From Daejeonella sp. H1SJ63 (lineage in GTDB: Bacteria > Bacteroidota > Bacteroidia > Sphingobacteriales > Sphingobacteriaceae): a stretch of DNA of 64,000 nucleotides. The stretch lies in the NCBI RefSeq assembly GCF_029360775.1, contig NZ_JARKMZ010000036.1, positions 80,072-144,071 of the forward strand, read 5' to 3'. Below, piece by piece: positions 42,990 through 54,305 of this stretch (the stretch's first letter is position 1; each line of letters begins with the position of its first letter). The notes beneath the pieces were generated by a model. The model was given only the letters and a program-made list of their open reading frames with translations, made no database searches and was not told the DNA's origin. The position numbers were made by a program, and so were the translations under genes.

Positions 42990-43508
42990 ATGAGAAAAGA
43001 AGAAAAACACGAAGTTGTTCTTGCTTTAACAGAAACGATTGCTGAGTATGGTAATTTCTACATTGCCGACACTGCAAACCTGTCTGTAGCAAAAGTAAAT
43101 GATATTCGCCGCAAATGTTTCGAGAACGGTATCAAAATGCAGGTCGCTAAGAATAAGCTGATCAGAAAAGCTATGGAAGCTTCTGAAGGTGATTTCAGCG
43201 AAATGTTTGATGTACTGAAAGGATCATCATCAATTTTATTCTCAAAAACAGCTAATGCTCCTGCAAAGCTGATTAAACAATTGAGAAAATCAGGTGATAA
43301 ACCAGTACTGAAAGCTGCATATATCGATTCAGCAGTATTTATTGGCGACAATCAACTGGATGCCCTGGTGAACCTTAAATCTAAGGAAGAATTGGTGGCA
43401 GACATCATTGCATTGCTTCAATCTCCTGCCAAAAATGTTATCTCTGGCTTACAGTCAGGTGGTAATAAGCTTGCAGGAATTGTTAAAACTTTACAAGAAA
43501 GAGGTTAA
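42990..43508 (+). CDS. rplJ: 50S ribosomal protein L10
   Basis: A 172-residue protein. MRKEEKHEVVLALTETIAEYGNFYIADTANLSV and NGIKMQVAKNKLIRKA give the N-terminal rRNA-binding domain, and the C-terminal helix binds L7/L12 dimers. Normal length. It starts 2 bases after rplA. Confidence 0.97.
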   Translation: MRKEEKHEVVLALTETIAEYGNFYIADTANLSVAKVNDIRRKCFENGIKMQVAKNKLIRKAMEASEGDFSEMFDVLKGSSSILFSKTANAPAKLIKQLRKSGDKPVLKAAYIDSAVFIGDNQLDALVNLKSKEELVADIIALLQSPAKNVISGLQSGGNKLAGIVKTLQERG

Positions 43509-43566
43509 CGAACACCTTAAAGTTCGATTAAATTTATTAAGTACAGAATTTTAAAATTAAAATAAA

Positions 43567-43947
43567 ATGGCAGATTTAAAATCGTTTGCTGAGCAATTAG
43601 TAAACTTAACAGTAAAAGAAGTAAACGAATTAGCTCAAATCTTAAAAGATGAGTATGGTATCGAGCCTGCTGCAGCAGCAGTGGCAGTAGCAGCAGTAGC
43701 TGGCGGTGGTGATGCACCTGCAGCAGCAGCTGAGCAAACCTCTTTTGATGTTATATTAAAAGACGCTGGTGGTTCTAAATTAGGAGTTGTAAAACTTGTT
43801 AAAGATCTTACCGGTTTAGGTTTGAAAGAAGCTAAAGATTTAGTTGACGGAGCACCAAAAGAAGTTAAAACTGGTGTTGATAAAGCTGAAGCAGAAGCTC
43901 TTAAGAAGCAATTAGAAGAAGCTGGAGCTACTGTTGAGATTAAGTAA
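43567..43947 (+). CDS. rplL: 50S ribosomal protein L7/L12
   Basis: A 126-residue acidic protein. It has an N-terminal dimerisation helix (about 1-35), an alanine-rich hinge (about 37-58, [15 protein letters not shown]) and a C-terminal domain from about residue 58, with [28 protein letters not shown]. It recruits translation factors to the ribosome. A hairpin follows before rpoB. Confidence 0.98.
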   Translation: MADLKSFAEQLVNLTVKEVNELAQILKDEYGIEPAAAAVAVAAVAGGGDAPAAAAEQTSFDVILKDAGGSKLGVVKLVKDLTGLGLKEAKDLVDGAPKEVKTGVDKAEAEALKKQLEEAGATVEIK

Positions 43948-43972
43948 TTCTTAACTCATAAATTATGGTCTT

Positions 43973-44052
43973 AGACTCCGATTTTCATCGGGGTCTATTG
44001 CCATTTGTATTATACCCATTTAATGTTTGATCTACATTTTCGCTTCGGCGAA
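43973..44052 (+). promoter_or_regulatory. Two hairpins between rplL and rpoB
   Basis: AGACTCCGAT and ATCGGGGTCT (43973-43996) pair around TTTC with one G-T pair and are not followed by a strong T run. A second small hairpin TTCGC-TTCG-GCGAA (44039-44052) has a UUCG-type tetraloop. They stand where other bacteria have an attenuator or RNA-processing site that sets the ribosomal protein to polymerase ratio. Inference by position. Confidence 0.5.
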
Positions 44053-44098
44053 TCAACAGATCGCAGCAGTTTATTTACTAAACTAAATTCGCAATCCC

Positions 44099-47000
44099 TT
44101 GGCAAACAAAATTAAGCACAACGAAAGAGTAAATTTTGCTACCAGTAAGCATGTGATGGATTATCCGGATTTCCTGGATGTTCAATTGCAATCTTTCAGG
44201 GAATTTTTTCAACTGGAAACTACTTCAGACAACCGTCATCAGGAAGGTCTGTTTAAAGTTTTCTCTGAGAATTTCCCGATCTCTGACTCAAGAAACATAT
44301 TCGTTCTGGAATTTCTTGATTACTTCATTGATCCGCCGCGTTATGATATACATGAGTGTATCGAGCGTGGTTTAACCTACAGTGTTCCTCTAAAGGCAAA
44401 GCTTCGCTTGTCTTGTAATGATGCAGAGCATGAAGATTTTGAAACAATAGTTCAGGATGTTTATCTGGGTACTATCCCATACATGACTCCTAAAGGAACT
44501 TTTGTTATTAATGGTGCTGAGCGTGTAATTGTATCTCAGTTACATCGTTCTCCGGGTGTATTCTTCGGCCAGAGCCGTCATACAAACGGAACCAAATTGT
44601 ATTCAGCCCGTGTAATTCCATTTAAAGGATCATGGATCGAATTTGCTACTGACGTAAACAATGTCATGTATGCTTATATCGACAGAAAGAAGAAGTTTCC
44701 GGTTACCACTTTATTACGTGCTATCGGTTACGATTCTGATAAAGATATCCTTGAATTATTTGAGCTTGCTGATGAAGTAAAAGTTAGTAAATCCGGATTA
44801 AAGAAAGCTGTAGGCCGTAAACTGGCTGCAAGAGTTCTTAAGAAATGGGTTGAAGATTTTGTGGATGAGGATACAGGTGAAGTTGTTTCTATTGATCGTA
44901 ATGAGATCATCATGGAACGCGAAACCATTTTAGAAGACGAGCATATCGATATGATCATCGAAGCTGGTGTTAAAACGATCATTTTAACTAAAGATGATGC
45001 TGTAAACAGCGGTGATTATACCATTATATATAATACCTTACAAAAAGATACATCCAATTCAGAGAAGGAAGCCGTAGAGCATATCTACCGTCAGCTTCGT
45101 AATGCTGAACCACCTGATGAAGAAACAGCACGTGGTATCATTGACCGTTTGTTCTTCTCGGATAAGAGATATGATCTTGGTGATGTGGGTCGTTACCGCA
45201 TTAACCGTAAGTTGAAATTAACTACTCCTGTTGAAACTAAAGTTTTAACAAAGCAGGATATCATTGCCATTGTTAAGTATCTGATCAAACTGATCAACTC
45301 TAAAGCAGAGGTCGATGATATTGATCACTTATCAAACCGTCGTGTTCGTACAGTAGGCGAGCAGCTATATGCACAGTTTGGTGTTGGTCTGGCCCGTATG
45401 GCCCGTACCATCCGTGAAAGAATGAACATTCGTGATAACGAGGTGTTTACTCCAACCGATCTGATCAATGCGCGTACTTTATCTTCTGTGATCAATTCCT
45501 TCTTCGGAACGAATCAGCTATCACAGTTCATGGATCAGACCAATCCTCTGGCAGAGATTACGCACAAGCGTCGTCTGTCAGCCTTAGGTCCCGGCGGACT
45601 TTCACGTGAGCGTGCAGGTTTCGAGGTTCGTGACGTTCACTATACTCACTATGGTCGTTTATGTACCATTGAAACTCCTGAGGGACCGAACATCGGTCTG
45701 ATCTCTTCACTTTGCGTTCATGCTAAGATCAATAACCTTGGTTTTATCGAAACTCCATACCGTAAGGTTGAAGATGGACGTGTTGTTGTTGAAGAACCTG
45801 TAATTTACCTTTCTGCAGAAGATGAAGAAGGTAAAACTATTGGTCAGGCGAATGCTGTATATGATGATAAGGGTAATTTCGAAACTCCGCATGTTAAGGC
45901 ACGTTATGAGGGTGACTTCCCTGTAATTGAGCCTAAGAAGCTTGATTTAATGGATATTGCTCCTAACCAGATCACATCCATTGCAGCTTCATTAATTCCA
46001 TTCCTTGAGCATGATGATGCGAACCGTGCTTTGATGGGATCAAACATGCAGCGTCAGGCTGTACCTTTGTTACGTCCTGAATCGCCAATTGTTGGTACGG
46101 GGCTTGAAGGTCGTGTTGCCCGCGATTCACGTACTCTGATCAATGCAGAAGGAAATGGTGTTGTTGAGTATGTTGACGCTAATGAAATCCGTATCCGTTA
46201 TGAGAGAAATGAGGATGATGTCCTTGTATCTTTCGAAGGGGAGGTTAAATCTTACCGTCTGATCAAATTCAAGAAAACAAACCAGAGTACCTGTATCAAC
46301 CTGAAGCCAATTGTTAAAAAAGGTGAAAAGGTTGTTAAAGGACAGGTTCTTTGTGAGGGTTATGCAACTCAGGATGGTGAATTAGCACTCGGAAGAAACC
46401 TTAAAGTGGCGTTCATGCCGTGGCAGGGTTTCAACTTCGAGGATGCGATCGTAATCTCTGAGCGTGTAGTATCTCAGGATATTTTTACCTCATTACATAT
46501 TGAAGAATTTGAATTAGAAGTTCGCGATACAAAACGTGGTGAGGAAGAATTAACTCCGGATATTCCAAACGTTTCTGAAGAGGCAACCAAAGATCTTGAT
46601 GAGAATGGTATCATTCGTATCGGAGCTGAGATCAAGGAAGGAGATATTCTGATAGGTAAGATCACACCTAAGGGAGAATCTGATCCTTCACCGGAAGAAA
46701 AACTTCTTCGCGCCATCTTTGGTGACAAGGCCGGCGACGTGAAAGATGCATCTTTGAAAACCCCTCCATCTATTCATGGTGTGGTTATCGATACTAAATT
46801 ATTCTCCCGTGCTAAGAAAACAACTAAGCAGGAAGAGAAATCAATGATCGAGAAGCTGGATGCAAGACATAATAAAGCGGTTAAGGAATTGAAAGATACC
46901 TTAATTGAGAAGTTGTTCACTATTGTGAATGGTAAAACATCACAGGGTGTTTACAATGTTTACAAAGAGTTACTGGTAGCTAAAGGCGTGAAATTCACTC

Positions 47001-47908
47001 AGAAGATACTTGCTGAACTTGAGTATGCGAATGTAAACCCAACCAAGTGGACTACTGATGAAGATAAGAATGAGTTGATCAAACAAACTCTTCATAACTA
47101 TAATATTAAGCTGAACGAAGAGCTGGGTGCTTACAAGCGTGATAAATTTGCGATCAGTGTGGGTGATGAGCTTCCATCAGGAATCGTTCAGATGGCTAAA
47201 GTTTATGTTGCTAAAAAGCGTAAACTGAAAGTGGGTGATAAAATGGCGGGACGTCACGGAAATAAAGGTATTGTTGCCAGAATCGTTCGTGATGAGGATA
47301 TGCCATTCCTGGAAGACGGAACTCCTGTAGATATTGTATTGAATCCACTGGGTGTACCTTCACGTATGAACCTTGGACAGATCTATGAGACTGTATTGGG
47401 ATGGGCAGGTAAAGAGCTTGGAATCAAGTTTGCTACTCCGATCTTCGATGGTGCATCTCATGATGAGGTTGAAGGCTGGGTTGAAAAAGCGGGTATTCCA
47501 AAATCAGGCAGAACTTATCTGTACAACGGACTTACCGGAGATCGTTTTGACCAGCAGACAACAGTTGGTATTATTTACATGCTGAAACTGGGTCACATGG
47601 TTGATGATAAGATGCACGCACGTTCAATAGGACCATACTCATTGATTACACAGCAGCCATTGGGTGGTAAAGCCCAGTTCGGTGGTCAGCGTTTTGGTGA
47701 GATGGAGGTTTGGGCATTGGAGGCATTCGGTGCTGCCAATATTCTTCAGGAAATCTTAACAGTGAAGTCTGATGATGTGGTAGGACGTGCCAAGACCTAC
47801 GAAGCGATTGTTAAAGGTGAAAATCTTCCAACTCCATCAGTTCCTGAATCATTCAATGTATTGGTTCATGAATTAAGAGGTTTAGGTTTAGATATCACGT
47901 TAGATTAA
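44099..47908 (+). CDS. rpoB: RNA polymerase beta subunit
   Basis: A 1269-residue core subunit; TTG start at 44099 gives [26 protein letters not shown], the usual opening in this phylum. Conserved blocks in order: RSPGVFF (about 150), the rifampicin region [27 protein letters not shown] (about 475-505), [28 protein letters not shown] and the C-terminal [25 protein letters not shown]. The stop is followed at once by a heptamer hairpin before rpoC. Confidence 0.98.
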   Translation: MANKIKHNERVNFATSKHVMDYPDFLDVQLQSFREFFQLETTSDNRHQEGLFKVFSENFPISDSRNIFVLEFLDYFIDPPRYDIHECIERGLTYSVPLKAKLRLSCNDAEHEDFETIVQDVYLGTIPYMTPKGTFVINGAERVIVSQLHRSPGVFFGQSRHTNGTKLYSARVIPFKGSWIEFATDVNNVMYAYIDRKKKFPVTTLLRAIGYDSDKDILELFELADEVKVSKSGLKKAVGRKLAARVLKKWVEDFVDEDTGEVVSIDRNEIIMERETILEDEHIDMIIEAGVKTIILTKDDAVNSGDYTIIYNTLQKDTSNSEKEAVEHIYRQLRNAEPPDEETARGIIDRLFFSDKRYDLGDVGRYRINRKLKLTTPVETKVLTKQDIIAIVKYLIKLINSKAEVDDIDHLSNRRVRTVGEQLYAQFGVGLARMARTIRERMNIRDNEVFTPTDLINARTLSSVINSFFGTNQLSQFMDQTNPLAEITHKRRLSALGPGGLSRERAGFEVRDVHYTHYGRLCTIETPEGPNIGLISSLCVHAKINNLGFIETPYRKVEDGRVVVEEPVIYLSAEDEEGKTIGQANAVYDDKGNFETPHVKARYEGDFPVIEPKKLDLMDIAPNQITSIAASLIPFLEHDDANRALMGSNMQRQAVPLLRPESPIVGTGLEGRVARDSRTLINAEGNGVVEYVDANEIRIRYERNEDDVLVSFEGEVKSYRLIKFKKTNQSTCINLKPIVKKGEKVVKGQVLCEGYATQDGELALGRNLKVAFMPWQGFNFEDAIVISERVVSQDIFTSLHIEEFELEVRDTKRGEEELTPDIPNVSEEATKDLDENGIIRIGAEIKEGDILIGKITPKGESDPSPEEKLLRAIFGDKAGDVKDASLKTPPSIHGVVIDTKLFSRAKKTTKQEEKSMIEKLDARHNKAVKELKDTLIEKLFTIVNGKTSQGVYNVYKELLVAKGVKFTQKILAELEYANVNPTKWTTDEDKNELIKQTLHNYNIKLNEELGAYKRDKFAISVGDELPSGIVQMAKVYVAKKRKLKVGDKMAGRHGNKGIVARIVRDEDMPFLEDGTPVDIVLNPLGVPSRMNLGQIYETVLGWAGKELGIKFATPIFDGASHDEVEGWVEKAGIPKSGRTYLYNGLTGDRFDQQTTVGIIYMLKLGHMVDDKMHARSIGPYSLITQQPLGGKAQFGGQRFGEMEVWALEAFGAANILQEILTVKSDDVVGRAKTYEAIVKGENLPTPSVPESFNVLVHELRGLGLDITLD

Positions 47909-47978
47909 GTTATAAGTAATACGTTGTACGTTATAAGTTTTCGAACTAACGTACAACGTAAAACGTAAAACTTACAAC
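47909..47978. repeat. Ten in-phase heptamers forming an rpoB-rpoC hairpin
   Basis: Directly after the rpoB stop, ten units follow with no phase break: GTTATAA, GTAATAC, GTTGTAC, GTTATAA, GTTTTCG, then AACTAAC, GTACAAC, GTAAAAC, GTAAAAC, TTACAAC. The second half is close to the reverse complement of the first, so the RNA would form a hairpin of about 30 bp. It is the same word family as at 24726-24856. rpoC begins 13 bases later. Confidence 0.92.
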
Positions 47979-47990
47979 TCAAAAAAAGCT

Positions 47991-50900
47991 ATGTCTTACA
48001 AGAAAGATAATAAAATCAAAAGTAATTTCACCTCGATAACCATTAGTTTGGCTTCTCCTGAATCAATTCTGGAGCGTTCAAGCGGTGAGGTGTTAAAGCC
48101 GGAAACTATCAATTACCGGACTTACAAACCTGAGCGTGATGGCTTATTCTGCGAGCGAATTTTCGGTCCTGTTAAGGATTACGAATGTCATTGCGGTAAA
48201 TATAAGCGTATCCGTTACAAAGGTATTGTCTGCGATCGTTGCGGTGTTGAAGTAACTGAAAAGAAAGTACGCCGTGAACGTATGGGGCACATCAATCTGG
48301 TGGTTCCTGTAGCGCACATCTGGTATTTCCGTTCATTGCCGAATAAGATTGGTTATTTGTTAGGCCTGCCTACCAAGAAACTGGATCTGATCATTTATTA
48401 TGAGCGTTATGTAGTTATTCAGCCGGGTATTAAGGAAGCTGACGGGATTCTGAAAATGGATTTTCTGACAGAAGAAGAATACCTGGATATTCTGGATACT
48501 CTGCCAAAAGAAAATCAGTACCTGGATGATAAAGATCCGGAGAAATTCATTGCTAAAATGGGTGCCGAGGCACTTCAGGATCTTTTAGGCCGCCTTGATC
48601 TGGATCAGCAGTCGTATGACCTCCGTCATCAGGCCGCAACTGAAACTTCACAGCAACGTAAAACAGAGGCTTTAAAGCGTCTTCAGGTTGTTGAGGCTTT
48701 CCGTGGTGCAAATACCCGTATTGAGAATAACCCGGAGTGGATGATCGTTAAGATCGTTCCGGTTATCCCACCTGAATTACGTCCATTGGTTCCTTTGGAA
48801 GGTGGACGTTTTGCAACATCCGATTTGAATGATCTTTACCGTCGTGTAATTATTCGTAACAATCGTTTGAAACGTTTGATCGAGATCAAAGCACCTGAAG
48901 TAATTTTACGTAACGAGAAGCGTATGCTTCAGGAGTCTGTCGATTCATTATTCGATAACTCACGTAAGGTTAATGCGGTTAAAACAGAAGGAAACCGTGC
49001 ATTAAAATCTCTTTCAGACATTCTGAAAGGTAAGCAGGGACGTTTCCGTCAGAACTTACTTGGTAAACGTGTGGATTACTCAGCGCGTTCAGTAATTGTC
49101 GTAGGACCGAACCTGAAACTTCATGAGTGCGGTTTACCAAAAGATATGGCAGCTGAGCTGTTTAAACCATTTATCATTCGTAAGATGATCGAAAGAGGAG
49201 TGGTGAAGACGGTTAAATCTGCCAAGAAAATTGTTGACAGAAAAGATCCTATTGTTTGGGATATCCTTGAAAATGTATTGAAAGGTCACCCGGTATTATT
49301 AAACCGTGCTCCAACACTACACCGTTTAGGTATCCAGTCTTTCCAGCCAAAACTGGTAGAAGGAAAGGCTATTCAGTTACACCCACTGGTATGTACTGCA
49401 TTCAACGCGGATTTTGACGGTGACCAGATGGCGGTGCATTTACCATTAGGTAATGCGGCAATTCTGGAAGCCCAAATGCTGATGCTTGCATCACACAACA
49501 TTCTGAACCCTGCAAACGGTACTCCAATCACAGTTCCATCTCAGGACATGGTTTTGGGTCTTTATTATATTACTAAAGGCCGCAGAACAGATGAGACCAG
49601 AGTTGTTCAGGGACAGGATCAGACATTCTACTCTCCTGAAGAAGTAATTATCGCTTATAATGAGCGTAAATTAGATCTTCATGCTTTCATTAAGGTTAAA
49701 ACCAATGTGAAAGAGAAGGATGGTTCAATCGTTAATAAATTAATTGAAACTACTGTTGGTCGTGTATTATTCAACCAGAGAGTACCGGCAGAAGTAGGAT
49801 ATATCAATGAACTTCTGACCAAGAAATCACTTCGTGATATTATTGGTGAGGTTGTGAAGATTACCGGTATGGCCCGTGCTGCCCAGTTTCTTGATGATAT
49901 CAAGGAGTTAGGATTCCAGATGGCATTCCAGGGTGGTCTTTCCTTTAATCTTCAGGATCTTAATATCCCTGCAGAAAAGGCTCATCTGATCGATCAGGCA
50001 AGTAAGGAAGTTGAAGAAGTAATGAATAACTATAACATGGGATTCATTACCAACAACGAACGTTACAACCAGATTATCGATATCTGGACCCGTATCAATA
50101 ATCGTCTGACTGCCAATGTGATGAATCAGCTTTCAAGTGATAATCAGGGCTTTAACTCGGTTTACATGATGCTTGATTCGGGAGCCCGTGGTTCTAAGGA
50201 GCAGATTCGTCAGCTGTGCGGAATGCGTGGTTTGATGGCTAAGCCTCAGAAATCAGGTTCAGGTGGCGAAATTATTGAAAACCCGATCTTATCCAACTTT
50301 AAGGAAGGTCTTTCGGTACTGGAGTACTTCATTTCTACTCACGGTGCGCGTAAAGGTCTTGCGGATACAGCATTGAAAACTGCGGATGCAGGTTACTTAA
50401 CCCGTCGTCTTCATGACGTTGCGCAGGATATGATTGTTGGAGAAACAGATTGCGGTACTTTAAGAGGTATCTATACCACTGCGCTTAAAGACAATGAGGA
50501 TATTGTTGAGCCATTATACGATCGTATATTAGGAAGAACCAGTCTGAATGATGTTTATGATCCATTAACAGGTGAACTTTTAGTGGCAGCAGGAGAGGAT
50601 ATTGAAGAAGATGTAGCTGTTAGAATTGAGAATTCACCATTAGACGGAATTGAAATCCGTTCGGTACTTACCTGCGAAAGTAAGCGGGGTGTTTGTGCAC
50701 TTTGTTACGGACGTAACCTTGCAACCGGTAAACGTGTGCAAATGGGAGAGGCTGTTGGTGTAATTGCTGCTCAGTCTATTGGTGAGCCTGGAACACAGTT
50801 AACGCTTCGTACATTCCACGTGGGTGGTACTGCATCGAACATTGCTGCTGAATCTCAGATCAATGCTAAGTTTGATGGTGTTATTGAATTCGAAAATATC

Positions 50901-52277
50901 AGAACTGTTAGTCACGAAACTCCTGAAGGAACACTTGAGGTGGTATTGGGACGTTCAGGTGAATTCCGTATCATTGAGCCAGGAACTAACAAGCTGATCA
51001 TGTCTAATAACATTCCTTACGGTGCATTCCTGTACGTTAAGGATGGAGCAAATATCTCTAAAGGCGACAAGATCTGTAGCTGGGATCCATACAATGCGGT
51101 TATTATCTCCGAGTTTGAAGGTAAGGCAGAATTTGAGGCTATCATTGAGGGTGTTACCTTCCGTGAAGAGTCTGATGAGCAAACCGGACACAGAGAGAAA
51201 GTTATTATTGATACCCGTGATAAGACCAAAAACCCGGTTATCCGTGTTGCGGATAAAAAAGGGAATGGTCTGAAAGGATATAACATTCCGGTAGGTGCAC
51301 ACATTGCAGTTGATGAAGGTGAAAAAGTGAAGATTGGTCAGATCATTGCGAAGATCCCTCGTTCTACCGGAAAAACAAGAGATATTACCGGTGGTCTTCC
51401 TCGTGTAACTGAATTGTTTGAAGCACGTAACCCATCTAATCCTGCAGTTGTTACTGAAATTGATGGTGTTGTAACTTTAGGCGGAGTTAAGCGTGGTAAC
51501 CGTGAAATTTCTATTGAATCAAAAGACGGACAGGTTAAGAAGTATCTTGTTCCTTTGTCTAAACATATTCTTGTTCAGGATAATGACTTCGTGAAAGCGG
51601 GTATGCCATTATCTGACGGATCTATCTCTCCGGCTGACATCCTTGCAATCAAAGGCCCTGCAGCTGTTCAGGAATACCTGGTTAATGGTATTCAGGAGGT
51701 TTACCGTTTACAGGGTGTGAAGATCAATGACAAGCACTTTGAAACCATCGTTCACCAGATGATGCAGAAGGTAATGATTGAGGATGCAGGTGATACCCGT
51801 TTCCTTGAAAAAGAACTTGTTGATCGCTGGGATTTCCAACTGGAGAATGATGAGATCTATGATAAGAAAGTGGTTACTGATCCGGGGGATTCTACAAACC
51901 TGAAAGCGGGACAAATCATCTCTGTACGTAAACTCAGAGATGAGAATTCAGTTCTTAAGCGTAAGGATATGAAACTTGTTGAAACCCGTGATGCAATTGC
52001 GGCTACCTCAAGTCAGATGCTGCAGGGTATTACCCGTGCTTCACTGGGAACTAAATCATTCATCTCTGCAGCATCCTTCCAGGAAACTACTAAGGTATTG
52101 AATGAGGCAGCAATCAGTGGTAAACGTGATAATTTGCTGGGACTTAAAGAAAACGTGATCGTAGGTCACCTGATTCCTTCAGGAACAGGATTACGTCAGT
52201 ACGAACGTATCATCGTAGGTTCTCAGGAAGAATACGATAAATTAATGGCTTCCAAGCAGGAAGAAGTGGAAGCTTAA
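47991..52277 (+). CDS. rpoC: RNA polymerase beta' subunit
   Basis: A 1428-residue core subunit. The N-terminal zinc site is [20 protein letters not shown] (about 66-85). The active-site motif NADFDGDQM with three Asp residues is at about 472-480. The bridge-helix/trigger-loop region includes [33 protein letters not shown]. The second zinc site is around [13 protein letters not shown], followed by [25 protein letters not shown]. Length fits the phylum. A strong terminator follows. Confidence 0.99.
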   Translation: MSYKKDNKIKSNFTSITISLASPESILERSSGEVLKPETINYRTYKPERDGLFCERIFGPVKDYECHCGKYKRIRYKGIVCDRCGVEVTEKKVRRERMGHINLVVPVAHIWYFRSLPNKIGYLLGLPTKKLDLIIYYERYVVIQPGIKEADGILKMDFLTEEEYLDILDTLPKENQYLDDKDPEKFIAKMGAEALQDLLGRLDLDQQSYDLRHQAATETSQQRKTEALKRLQVVEAFRGANTRIENNPEWMIVKIVPVIPPELRPLVPLEGGRFATSDLNDLYRRVIIRNNRLKRLIEIKAPEVILRNEKRMLQESVDSLFDNSRKVNAVKTEGNRALKSLSDILKGKQGRFRQNLLGKRVDYSARSVIVVGPNLKLHECGLPKDMAAELFKPFIIRKMIERGVVKTVKSAKKIVDRKDPIVWDILENVLKGHPVLLNRAPTLHRLGIQSFQPKLVEGKAIQLHPLVCTAFNADFDGDQMAVHLPLGNAAILEAQMLMLASHNILNPANGTPITVPSQDMVLGLYYITKGRRTDETRVVQGQDQTFYSPEEVIIAYNERKLDLHAFIKVKTNVKEKDGSIVNKLIETTVGRVLFNQRVPAEVGYINELLTKKSLRDIIGEVVKITGMARAAQFLDDIKELGFQMAFQGGLSFNLQDLNIPAEKAHLIDQASKEVEEVMNNYNMGFITNNERYNQIIDIWTRINNRLTANVMNQLSSDNQGFNSVYMMLDSGARGSKEQIRQLCGMRGLMAKPQKSGSGGEIIENPILSNFKEGLSVLEYFISTHGARKGLADTALKTADAGYLTRRLHDVAQDMIVGETDCGTLRGIYTTALKDNEDIVEPLYDRILGRTSLNDVYDPLTGELLVAAGEDIEEDVAVRIENSPLDGIEIRSVLTCESKRGVCALCYGRNLATGKRVQMGEAVGVIAAQSIGEPGTQLTLRTFHVGGTASNIAAESQINAKFDGVIEFENIRTVSHETPEGTLEVVLGRSGEFRIIEPGTNKLIMSNNIPYGAFLYVKDGANISKGDKICSWDPYNAVIISEFEGKAEFEAIIEGVTFREESDEQTGHREKVIIDTRDKTKNPVIRVADKKGNGLKGYNIPVGAHIAVDEGEKVKIGQIIAKIPRSTGKTRDITGGLPRVTELFEARNPSNPAVVTEIDGVVTLGGVKRGNREISIESKDGQVKKYLVPLSKHILVQDNDFVKAGMPLSDGSISPADILAIKGPAAVQEYLVNGIQEVYRLQGVKINDKHFETIVHQMMQKVMIEDAGDTRFLEKELVDRWDFQLENDEIYDKKVVTDPGDSTNLKAGQIISVRKLRDENSVLKRKDMKLVETRDAIAATSSQMLQGITRASLGTKSFISAASFQETTKVLNEAAISGKRDNLLGLKENVIVGHLIPSGTGLRQYERIIVGSQEEYDKLMASKQEEVEA

Positions 52278-52321
52278 TAAGCTAAAGGCGAAAAGTCTAA
52301 AGCTTTTAGTTTTGTGCTATT

Positions 52322-52355
52322 AAAAAAAGTCCTGATGAAAATCGGGACTTTTTTT
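52322..52355 (+). terminator. Terminator of rpoC
   Basis: AAAAAAAGTCCTGAT and ATCGGGACTTTTTTT pair around a GAAA loop with one G-T pair, about 45 bases after the rpoC stop. Confidence 0.95.
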
Positions 52356-52394
52356 ATGCTTAAAATATGCCCTGATAATTTATAACTTTATAAA

Positions 52395-52709
52395 ATGGAA
52401 GAAAATAATAACGAAAACCAGCTGAATATTGAACTCTCTGAAGAAATTGCAGAGGGTATTTACTCAAACCTTGCTGTAATTACTCATTCAAATACTGAAT
52501 TTGTTCTCGACTTTATCCGGGTGATGCCTGGTGTCCCTAAAGCACGTGTTAAATCGAGAATAGTTCTCACTCCCGAGCATGCCAAGCGGTTTATGATTGC
52601 CCTGGAAGAGAATATTGATAAGTTTGAGGCAATCAACGGACGCATAAAGATCAATGCAGATCAGGCGGGTATGCCAATGAATTTCGGAGGACCTACAGCA
52701 CAGGCATAA
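52395..52709 (+). CDS. DUF3467 domain protein
   Basis: A 104-residue acidic protein. The core LNIELSEEIAEGIYSNLAVITHSNTEFVLDFIRVMPGVPKARVKSRIVLTPEHAKRFMIALEENI matches DUF3467, a short conserved family of unknown function often found after rpoC in this phylum. No signal peptide or membrane segment. Its stop is one base before the TTG start of the potassium-channel-like gene, so the two are probably cotranscribed. Confidence 0.88.
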   Translation: MEENNNENQLNIELSEEIAEGIYSNLAVITHSNTEFVLDFIRVMPGVPKARVKSRIVLTPEHAKRFMIALEENIDKFEAINGRIKINADQAGMPMNFGGPTAQA

Positions 52710-52710
52710 A

Positions 52711-53391
52711 TTGAGAAAGCGCTTAAGTAAACTTGTATTTGGCACCCAGGATCCCGGTAAATTAAATATACCGGATAGCACTTCTCATTTTAGTAAGATT
52801 TTTCATGTCTGGAATAGCTCACATTACCATGATTTTGGTATTGAGCGTTTTGTGAGATTGTTTTTGGTTAGTTCCAAAATATTTTTTCCGGGGATATACA
52901 TCGACCTGCTTACAATGAATTTATCAGCTCATGCGCGTAAAGTTAGCGGGGAATTATATGTTGTATTCAAAACTGTAATGCCATTTATATTGTTGTCATA
53001 TAGCCTTTGGGACGTTTCCTGGCTGTTTATATTCAATATTTACCTCCTGATCGAAACCTTTATTTATATCTTTCATAAGATATTTTTACCTGAACATAAT
53101 ACTGATAAACTTGCCAACAGGTCTGTGATCTTACTTTTCCTGAATTTCAGTGAAGTTATTGCCTCATTTGCTCTGATTTATGCTTCGGGGCATTACTTTA
53201 ATCAACCCCTGCATAGCTGGATAGACGCTTTATATTTTAGTTTGATTACCGGGGTAACCATCGGATTTGGAGATATTTATCCAATTAATGATCAGGGAAA
53301 GATTCTGGTCATGTTACAGGTTATGAGTACACTTTCATTTATGTTTTTGTTTTTCAACTTTTTTACGCCCCGGGAGAAGGATAAATTATAA
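52711..53391 (+). CDS. Potassium-channel-like membrane protein
   Basis: A 226-residue membrane protein with about four transmembrane segments (around 50-66, 88-122, 137-160 and 190-215). The pore loop carries TIGFGD at 183-188, the potassium selectivity filter, in LYFSLITGVTIGFGDIYPINDQGK. It has no visible C-terminal ligand-binding domain. The start is TTG at 52711; no upstream alternative exists because the DUF3467 stop is just before it. It overlaps the convergent miaA gene by 29 bases at its end. Confidence 0.8.
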   Translation: MRKRLSKLVFGTQDPGKLNIPDSTSHFSKIFHVWNSSHYHDFGIERFVRLFLVSSKIFFPGIYIDLLTMNLSAHARKVSGELYVVFKTVMPFILLSYSLWDVSWLFIFNIYLLIETFIYIFHKIFLPEHNTDKLANRSVILLFLNFSEVIASFALIYASGHYFNQPLHSWIDALYFSLITGVTIGFGDIYPINDQGKILVMLQVMSTLSFMFLFFNFFTPREKDKL

Positions 53392-54283
53392 ACTGATTCA
53401 GATAATTGAGGATATTGTCATAATCAGAGGGATCAAACCATTTGATATCATCAGATTTTTTAAACCAGGTGATCTGTCGTTTAGCAAATCTTCTGGTGTT
53501 TTGTTTGATCTTTTCAATGGCCTCTTCCAGGCTGCATTTTCCATCCAGATAGTCGAAGATCTCTGAATAGCCAACGGTCTGTAATGCATTCAGGTGCCGG
53601 TATTTCAAAAGGCCTTTCACTTCATCTACCAGTCCTGAACTGATCATCTGATCTACTCTCGAATTAACTCTTTTGTATAATTTCTCCCGGTCGGTATTCA
53701 GCGCGATACTGATAATGTTGAAAGGTCTTGATTTCCGGCCTTTAGTACGATAGGAGGAAAAAGCTCTTCCTGTAGTTTGATATACCTCAAGCGCTCTGAT
53801 CAGGCGCTGCGGATTATTAATATCTACTTCTGCGAAGTAAACAGGATCAGTGGCCCTTAATTTTTCCTGAAGATATTCAATCCCGTGTATTTCCAGATCT
53901 TTATTCAGCTGCATGCGGGTTTCATGAGTGGCCACAGGTAATTCATCAAATCCATTACAAATAGCATTGATGAATAAACCGGAACCGCCGGCCATAATAA
54001 CCTGATCATGTTTTTTAAAAAGACTTTCGAGAACTTTAAGAGTCTCTTTCTCAAAGTTTCCGGCGGTAAATGTGTCAGTTACAGAATGGGAGTCAATAAA
54101 ATGATGTTTAACGGCATTAAGTTCTTCAGGATCCGGTTTGGCGGTACCGATAGCCATTTCTTTATAGAACTGGCGTGAATCGGCTGAAATGATCTCAGTA
54201 TTGAAATGTTGAGCAAGCCTGATAGCCAGAGCTGTTTTGCCAATTGCCGTAGGGCCTGCAATAATAATCAGCGTCTTTGCCAT
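53363..54283 (-). CDS. miaA: tRNA dimethylallyltransferase
   Basis: A 306-residue enzyme that adds a dimethylallyl group to A37 of tRNAs reading UNN codons. The P-loop AGPTAIGKT is at 8-16, the SADSRQFYKEMAIGTAKP block at about 34-51, and the basic QNTRRFAKRQITWFKK near the C-terminus. Normal length. It is convergent with the channel gene, sharing 29 bases. A pRiA4b ORF-3-like gene lies 22 bases upstream and may be cotranscribed. Confidence 0.95.
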   Translation of the reverse strand: MAKTLIIIAGPTAIGKTALAIRLAQHFNTEIISADSRQFYKEMAIGTAKPDPEELNAVKHHFIDSHSVTDTFTAGNFEKETLKVLESLFKKHDQVIMAGGSGLFINAICNGFDELPVATHETRMQLNKDLEIHGIEYLQEKLRATDPVYFAEVDINNPQRLIRALEVYQTTGRAFSSYRTKGRKSRPFNIISIALNTDREKLYKRVNSRVDQMISSGLVDEVKGLLKYRHLNALQTVGYSEIFDYLDGKCSLEEAIEKIKQNTRRFAKRQITWFKKSDDIKWFDPSDYDNILNYLNQFIIYPSPGA

Positions 54284-54305
54284 AGGCCTTTGCTTTAAAG
54301 GCTAT

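Noticed and set aside
43517..43717. Leucine-rich minus-strand frame opposite rplL
   Set aside because: It is the reverse complement of the alanine-rich hinge of L7/L12, which produces leucine/glutamine codons on the other strand.
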